NCBI GenBank assembly: GCA_958403395.1
Contig: CATXXF010000022.1
Location: 1 to 34,981, forward strand
DNA: 34,981 nucleotides
Source of the DNA: an uncultured Collinsella sp.
GTDB lineage: Bacteria; Actinomycetota; Coriobacteriia; Coriobacteriales; Coriobacteriaceae
Reading direction: 5' to 3'
The position numbers and the translations under genes were made by a program. The notes beneath the pieces are model-generated. The model made no database searches. It saw nothing but the letters and a program-made list of their open reading frames with translations, and had not been told where the DNA came from. Of this stretch, positions 31,444 to 34,981 are shown in pieces; positions within the stretch are counted from its first letter, which is position 1, and every line of letters begins with the position of its first letter.

Positions 31444-33945
31444 CTATTCGACAACGTCCTCGTTGTTTTCACCGTCACTGGCAAGCATCGCCGCGCCGGC
31501 GACGGTTGTCGCCACGGCGGCGGCAGCGAGCCCGGCGGCAACGCCAGAGCTGTCGCCCGTGTCGGCGAGCTTTCCGCCCGAGCCATTGCCCTTGTTGCCC
31601 TTACCGTTCTTATCAGCGCTGCCTGCGTTGGAACCCGTGCCGCTGCCGGTGCCGGCGCCGGCAGCACTGTCCGAGGCCGCTACGGTAAAGCTTGCGGCTC
31701 CGTCGCTGGCGAGCGTGTAGTTCTGCGCCGCGTTGCCCAAGAGACCGTTCACGCGCACCCAGTACGTTCCTGCGGCAAATGTTTCGCCCTCGGCCATTGC
31801 TGTGCCCGGAGCGCCGTTCGCGTCGTGCACAAACTCGAGCTGGGCCGTGCAGGCATCGGTTTCGAGCTTGCCCTCGAGTGATGCCGCAATCTTGGCGCGC
31901 ACGTCTTCGCCGGCCTTAAGGCCTTCGAGTCCCTCAAAATGGGGCGTCAGCGCGCGTGGATCGATATCGATGGGCACAGAGCCCTGCAGCCCCGTAACGG
32001 TCTCGTTGCCCAGGGCGTCGACATCCACGTATTCAATGGCAAACGCATGGCCCGAAGCTGTCGCGTTGAGCGCGTTGCTGCTGTCGGCAAGGCGGAAATG
32101 ACCCTCGCCAACGGTCTTGCCATCCTGGAATGAGGCATCGCTCAGCGAGTCGCCATACGTCATGCGCATGCGGGTCGGGAGATAGTACGGGAGATAGTAC
32201 GAAGCCGTCTGCTTGTGCTCCGTATCGTAATTGCGCTGATAGATGCTCCGGGCCAGCGCCGCATCAACAAAGTCGGATGCGATGATGCCAATGTGCTTGA
32301 GGTAATCTGACTTTGTATCCTCGATGCCGCTGGGATTGATGTACGGGCTCTTATACAGATGCTCGTTGACTACTCGTGCCGAGGTAAAAGGATTGCCTCC
32401 GTGCGACAAGCCCGTGCAGCTGGTGTAGTTGATAGACCAGCAACGCTCCAGGACTTTCTCCTTGGCCCCGTTATCGTCCTCGACATCTACCTCGTTGCGC
32501 GTGCGCCCGGTCGTTTCCTTCAGCGCATTATCGACCCAGCTGAGCTTGTCGGTTCCCGTGAGTTTGTACTTGTCCTGGGCGTATACCTTGGTGCAATAGA
32601 GCTCTTTGTCGCCTGTTTCCCCCGCGGCTTCAAAGCCCCGCGCGTCTTGGACGAGACACATAGTGGCGCTGTCGGAGTGAGCCTTGATCTTGTCATCCCA
32701 TTCGGTAAGGTCGAGGCCCCACGTGTGGCCGCTTACACTGTTGCCGGCGAGCCTAAATCGACGCAGCAGGACGATCTTTCCGCGCACCTCGCCCAGTGTG
32801 GGAACGCGGCTCGACGTATAGAACAGTTTGGGGTTGTCGTCCAAAACCTTGGCGAAAGCCGTCGTAACACTGTCATCGGTAGCCTCGTCGTTGCCGCGCG
32901 ATGCGAGCATGATAAGCGCTTCTCTCGGGTTTTCGCTCAAAAACGTTTTAAAGTACCCGATGACATCGGAGAGATGCAGATAGTCCCCGTCTTTTTTGAA
33001 TAGGTAGAAATCCCCGTGGCAGATGCCAGGGTTGTCGCCCTTTCCGAGCCGGATATCAAAATAGCGAATGCCTTCGAGCAACTGCGTGGGAATGTAATCC
33101 TGCTGGCATTTTACTTGCGAGGATTGGGGCTCAGTGTCGTTGTCCACGCTGCAGGTGCCCGAATCGTGCGTGCCCGGGATGCTCAGCTCGTCGAGGAACT
33201 TGTTGTCCTCGACGTATTTCATCCAACATGGTCCATCGACGTAGCTGCTGTACGTAATCCAGTCGAGGCTGCTAACCGTGGCATCGTTCTTTTTCATGTC
33301 GTAACCGATAAGTTCGAGCTCCCACGGAATGCTCTTACTCTTACTCTTATGGCAGATCCTATTGTTGTCCTGGTCTTCGCCGTTCGATTCTATTGCCAGG
33401 TACTTAATGTCTTTTTTCTCGGTTTCTTTCTCGACCGTGCGGTCTCGGATAATGTAGGTTCCGTTTAGCTGGCGGTCGAACGCAAAAGAGCGGCTGGGCT
33501 TGCCGTCATGTTCGCCACTCCATACGTGGATAACCTTTCCATCTTTGTCCGAGTCGCCATCGACCGACCAAATGCTGTAGCCCGTCTTCTTGTGCTCTTC
33601 GAAATTGAGCAGGGTGCGGATGGCATACCAGTTTGTATCGTCATTCTTGGTCGTTACGTCCTCAAGGATGAGCTTGCTGGACGTGCCGTCATTAAACAGA
33701 TGGCAGACGTTGCCGATGACGTTGCCGTCTTCGTTGACGCTCGCGGTACGAAAATAGCCCGCGGGGCGAAGGCGAATGACGAAATTGTCGAGGCTGACCG
33801 ACGCTGTGGCAGCGTCGTCTGCAAATGCCGCTCGTGGGCCAATGCCCAATGCCGCGGTTTCGGACAGGCTTGCAAGTGGCGACAACGCCGCGAGTCCAAG
33901 GCCCAACGTAAATGCTCGGCGGCTGATGGCGTGGTGTTCGGTCAT
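31444..33945 (-). CDS. Tat-exported phosphatidylinositol-specific phospholipase C with LADTG anchor
   Basis: An 833-residue surface protein. A twin-arginine signal (S8-R-R-A-F-T followed by a hydrophobic stretch, likely cut near 42) directs folded export. Residues about 50-215 resemble a ricin-type beta-trefoil (IHVWSGEHDGKPSRSFAF, then GTYIIRD and KYLAIES). The PI-PLC X domain follows (about 245-570): catalytic H260-D261 in SIPGTHDSGT, R299 in YFDIRL and H310 in GICHGDFY, with the same 50-residue spacing between the two histidines as in B. cereus PI-PLC (H32, H82). A beta-rich region (about 610-755), a Gly/Ser/Asn linker, then L793-A-D-T-G797, a hydrophobic span (801-822) and an acidic tail (DGENNEDVVE). 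LAxTG is the class E sortase signal of high-G+C bacteria; an acidic rather than basic tail is odd. Its substrate could be host or bacterial phosphatidylinositol or GPI-like glycolipids. GGAGAAG precedes the start by about 4 nt. Confidence 0.9.
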   Translation of the reverse strand: MTEHHAISRRAFTLGLGLAALSPLASLSETAALGIGPRAAFADDAATASVSLDNFVIRLRPAGYFRTASVNEDGNVIGNVCHLFNDGTSSKLILEDVTTKNDDTNWYAIRTLLNFEEHKKTGYSIWSVDGDSDKDGKVIHVWSGEHDGKPSRSFAFDRQLNGTYIIRDRTVEKETEKKDIKYLAIESNGEDQDNNRICHKSKSKSIPWELELIGYDMKKNDATVSSLDWITYSSYVDGPCWMKYVEDNKFLDELSIPGTHDSGTCSVDNDTEPQSSQVKCQQDYIPTQLLEGIRYFDIRLGKGDNPGICHGDFYLFKKDGDYLHLSDVIGYFKTFLSENPREALIMLASRGNDEATDDSVTTAFAKVLDDNPKLFYTSSRVPTLGEVRGKIVLLRRFRLAGNSVSGHTWGLDLTEWDDKIKAHSDSATMCLVQDARGFEAAGETGDKELYCTKVYAQDKYKLTGTDKLSWVDNALKETTGRTRNEVDVEDDNGAKEKVLERCWSINYTSCTGLSHGGNPFTSARVVNEHLYKSPYINPSGIEDTKSDYLKHIGIIASDFVDAALARSIYQRNYDTEHKQTASYYLPYYLPTRMRMTYGDSLSDASFQDGKTVGEGHFRLADSSNALNATASGHAFAIEYVDVDALGNETVTGLQGSVPIDIDPRALTPHFEGLEGLKAGEDVRAKIAASLEGKLETDACTAQLEFVHDANGAPGTAMAEGETFAAGTYWVRVNGLLGNAAQNYTLASDGAASFTVAASDSAAGAGTGSGTGSNAGSADKNGKGNKGNGSGGKLADTGDSSGVAAGLAAAAVATTVAGAAMLASDGENNEDVVE

Positions 33946-33988
33946 AACTTCTCCATTCGTAGAGTGCGGTTATGCGATAGTTTTGGTC

Positions 33989-33994
33989 ACTATA
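33989..33994 (-). promoter_or_regulatory. Predicted -10 box of the phospholipase gene
   Basis: TATAGT on the minus strand, 43 nt before the start codon, with no good -35. An ATAGT/ACTAT dyad (33976-33980 with 33989-33993) overlaps the -10 and could be a regulator site. The rest of the gap to the lipoprotein terminator (33995-34145) shows nothing I can name. Confidence 0.4.
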
Positions 33995-34145
33995 CTGCTC
34001 AGATGTTTAAAGATGCTGGTTTAATTGTCTGCACGGCGCAATAAATCGGCGGGCGGACGTGTTGGGGTGCTTGTCGTTTTCGTACTGTTGCTACATTTGG
34101 AGCGGTTCCGGCGTCCGGCATCCTCGCGTTCGTTGGCTACCGGCA

Positions 34146-34179
34146 TAAGAAAGGGAGGGTCGGTTTACCGGCCCTCCCT
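34146..34179 (-). terminator. Terminator of the lipoprotein gene
   Basis: AGGGAGGG-T-CGG (34152-34163) pairs with CCG-G-CCCTCCCT (34168-34179) around TTTA, with TTTCTT on the minus-strand side. It lies about 70 nt past the lipoprotein stop. Confidence 0.8.
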
Positions 34180-34250
34180 GGGTACGAAGCGCTGGGGTAC
34201 CGTCGCTTGTTTGCACTGCGCCCGTGTTTCCCGCTGCACTCGCCAGTCGC

Positions 34251-34844
34251 TTAGCGCTTGATCTCGATATCGTCGAGCTTGACGTCCATGGCCTCGGTCT
34301 TTGCCTTGGCGATGTCGTCGGCAAACTCCAGTGACTTCATCATGGTCTCGACGGCGTCCTTGTGCTCCTCGACGTTGTCGATGCGCACATACACGCTGCC
34401 ACCGTCAACGTCGGTGAAGTACTCGGTCGTCACGCCGCCCGAGTGCGTAAAGTAGGCGTTGCGCCAGGACTTGCCGTTGTACTTAATGGGATCGCTCTCG
34501 GTCCATCCGGAGTTGGCCTTCCACTTTGCCTCGTAGTCGAACAGTTCATCGGCGTTCTTGTCAGAGTCGAAGACGGGGATGAAGCGATCGCTGGCGTGCT
34601 CGCTCTCGGTGAACTTAAACTGGGCCCTGTCGGCGGTGTCGCCTGCGACGTCGGTGATCTCGACGCCCTCGGGGACCTCGACCTTAAACCAAATGAAGTC
34701 GGTCCTCATATCCACGGCTGGCTTTTCTGCTCCACCGCCACCGCCACTTCCGGTAGCGCCGCCGCTGCCACCGCAGCCCACCAGGGCAACTGCGGCAAAG
34801 AGGCTTATGCAGAGGGTGAGAATCGCAAAGGCCTTCTTTTTCAT
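34251..34844 (-). CDS. Predicted lipoprotein of unknown function
   Basis: A 197-residue exported lipoprotein: basic start MKKKAF, hydrophobic core, lipobox ALVGC with the lipid-bearing C24, then a Gly/Ser-rich tether (25-38). The mature part (about 42-197) is a single mixed alpha/beta domain (FIWFKVEVPEGVEITD..., SWRNAYFTHSGGVTTEYF..., GSVYVRIDNV) ending in a helix (HKDAVETMMKSLEFADD). The pattern of a short beta domain reporting residual signal on a transported substrate is not specific, and I recognise no family. GAGGAGG lies 8 nt before the start. It carries its own terminator and is probably monocistronic. Confidence 0.8.
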   Translation of the reverse strand: MKKKAFAILTLCISLFAAVALVGCGGSGGATGSGGGGGAEKPAVDMRTDFIWFKVEVPEGVEITDVAGDTADRAQFKFTESEHASDRFIPVFDSDKNADELFDYEAKWKANSGWTESDPIKYNGKSWRNAYFTHSGGVTTEYFTDVDGGSVYVRIDNVEEHKDAVETMMKSLEFADDIAKAKTEAMDVKLDDIEIKR

Positions 34845-34891
34845 GGTCGTGTCCTCCTCGATCTGTAACCGCCCACGGATTACCTGCCTTT

Positions 34892-34897
34892 ACTGTA
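34892..34897 (-). promoter_or_regulatory. Possible -10 box of the lipoprotein gene
   Basis: TACAGT on the minus strand, 47 nt before the lipoprotein start, without a clear -35. The remaining 84 nt to the window end hold no recognised feature. Confidence 0.3.
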
Positions 34898-34981
34898 CGC
34901 GTGGACGGCTCGCTAGGGTGGGCCATGTGTCCCATTCTGGGGGCTGGAATTGCGCCGACAAGTGGCAATATGTGCGGTCGC

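Overview
The window is a stretch of a G+C-rich bacterial chromosome, most likely from the Coriobacteriia (Actinomycetota) and probably a gut Collinsella. That identification is an inference from the gene set and codon use (DnaE-type replicase, AddAB-like nuclease pair, YerC/TrpR-like regulator, LAxTG surface protein, anaerobic oxygen-defence protein); no marker gene settles it. I see no rRNA, tRNA, CRISPR array, transposase or prophage. Most of the window is core genome, with a more accessory right end from about 29.4 kb.

Left part (1-4.2 kb): mnmA (tRNA 2-thiolation) and cysK (cysteine synthase) lie on the minus strand, divergent from an Rrf2/IscR-like regulator with four cysteines. The cysK-regulator gap holds two clear dyads, one inside the predicted cysK promoter and one at the predicted 5' end of the cysK transcript. 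Next come a small holin-like membrane protein and a YerC/TrpR-like regulator. The latter is preceded by a possible 16-codon leader ORF with two Trp codons whose stop lies 3 nt before the regulator start.

DNA maintenance block (4.3-18.6 kb): an AddB-like nuclease and an AddA-like helicase-nuclease form a tight pair. They are followed by dnaE (replicative polymerase with an N-terminal PHP domain) and a SWIM-SNF2 ATPase. A long perfect inverted repeat separates addA from dnaE.

Middle (18.7-25.6 kb): a desulfoferrodoxin-type superoxide reductase; a large protein built like glutamine-dependent NAD synthetase but apparently without the catalytic residues of either domain; a strongly structured intergenic region; and the overlapping ruvC-ruvA-ruvB operon with a LexA-type SOS box just after its promoter. 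fhs (formate-tetrahydrofolate ligase) follows with its own promoter and terminator.

Right part (25.7-35 kb): a single-pass membrane protein with a Pro/Gln/Tyr-rich cytoplasmic region and a possible PASTA-like outer segment, a cation-diffusion-facilitator exporter with a manganese-type site, a twin zinc-ribbon protein, a possible small RNA, a solitary DUF1016/YhcG-type PD-(D/E)XK protein, a small PH-like protein, a Tat-exported PI-phospholipase C with a ricin-like domain and LADTG sorting motif, and a lipoprotein.

The most noteworthy items are the catalytically degenerate NAD-synthetase-like protein, the possible Trp-rich leader ORF, the cysK/Rrf2 control region, and the unexplained palindromic elements at 11.1 and 21.2-21.35 kb.
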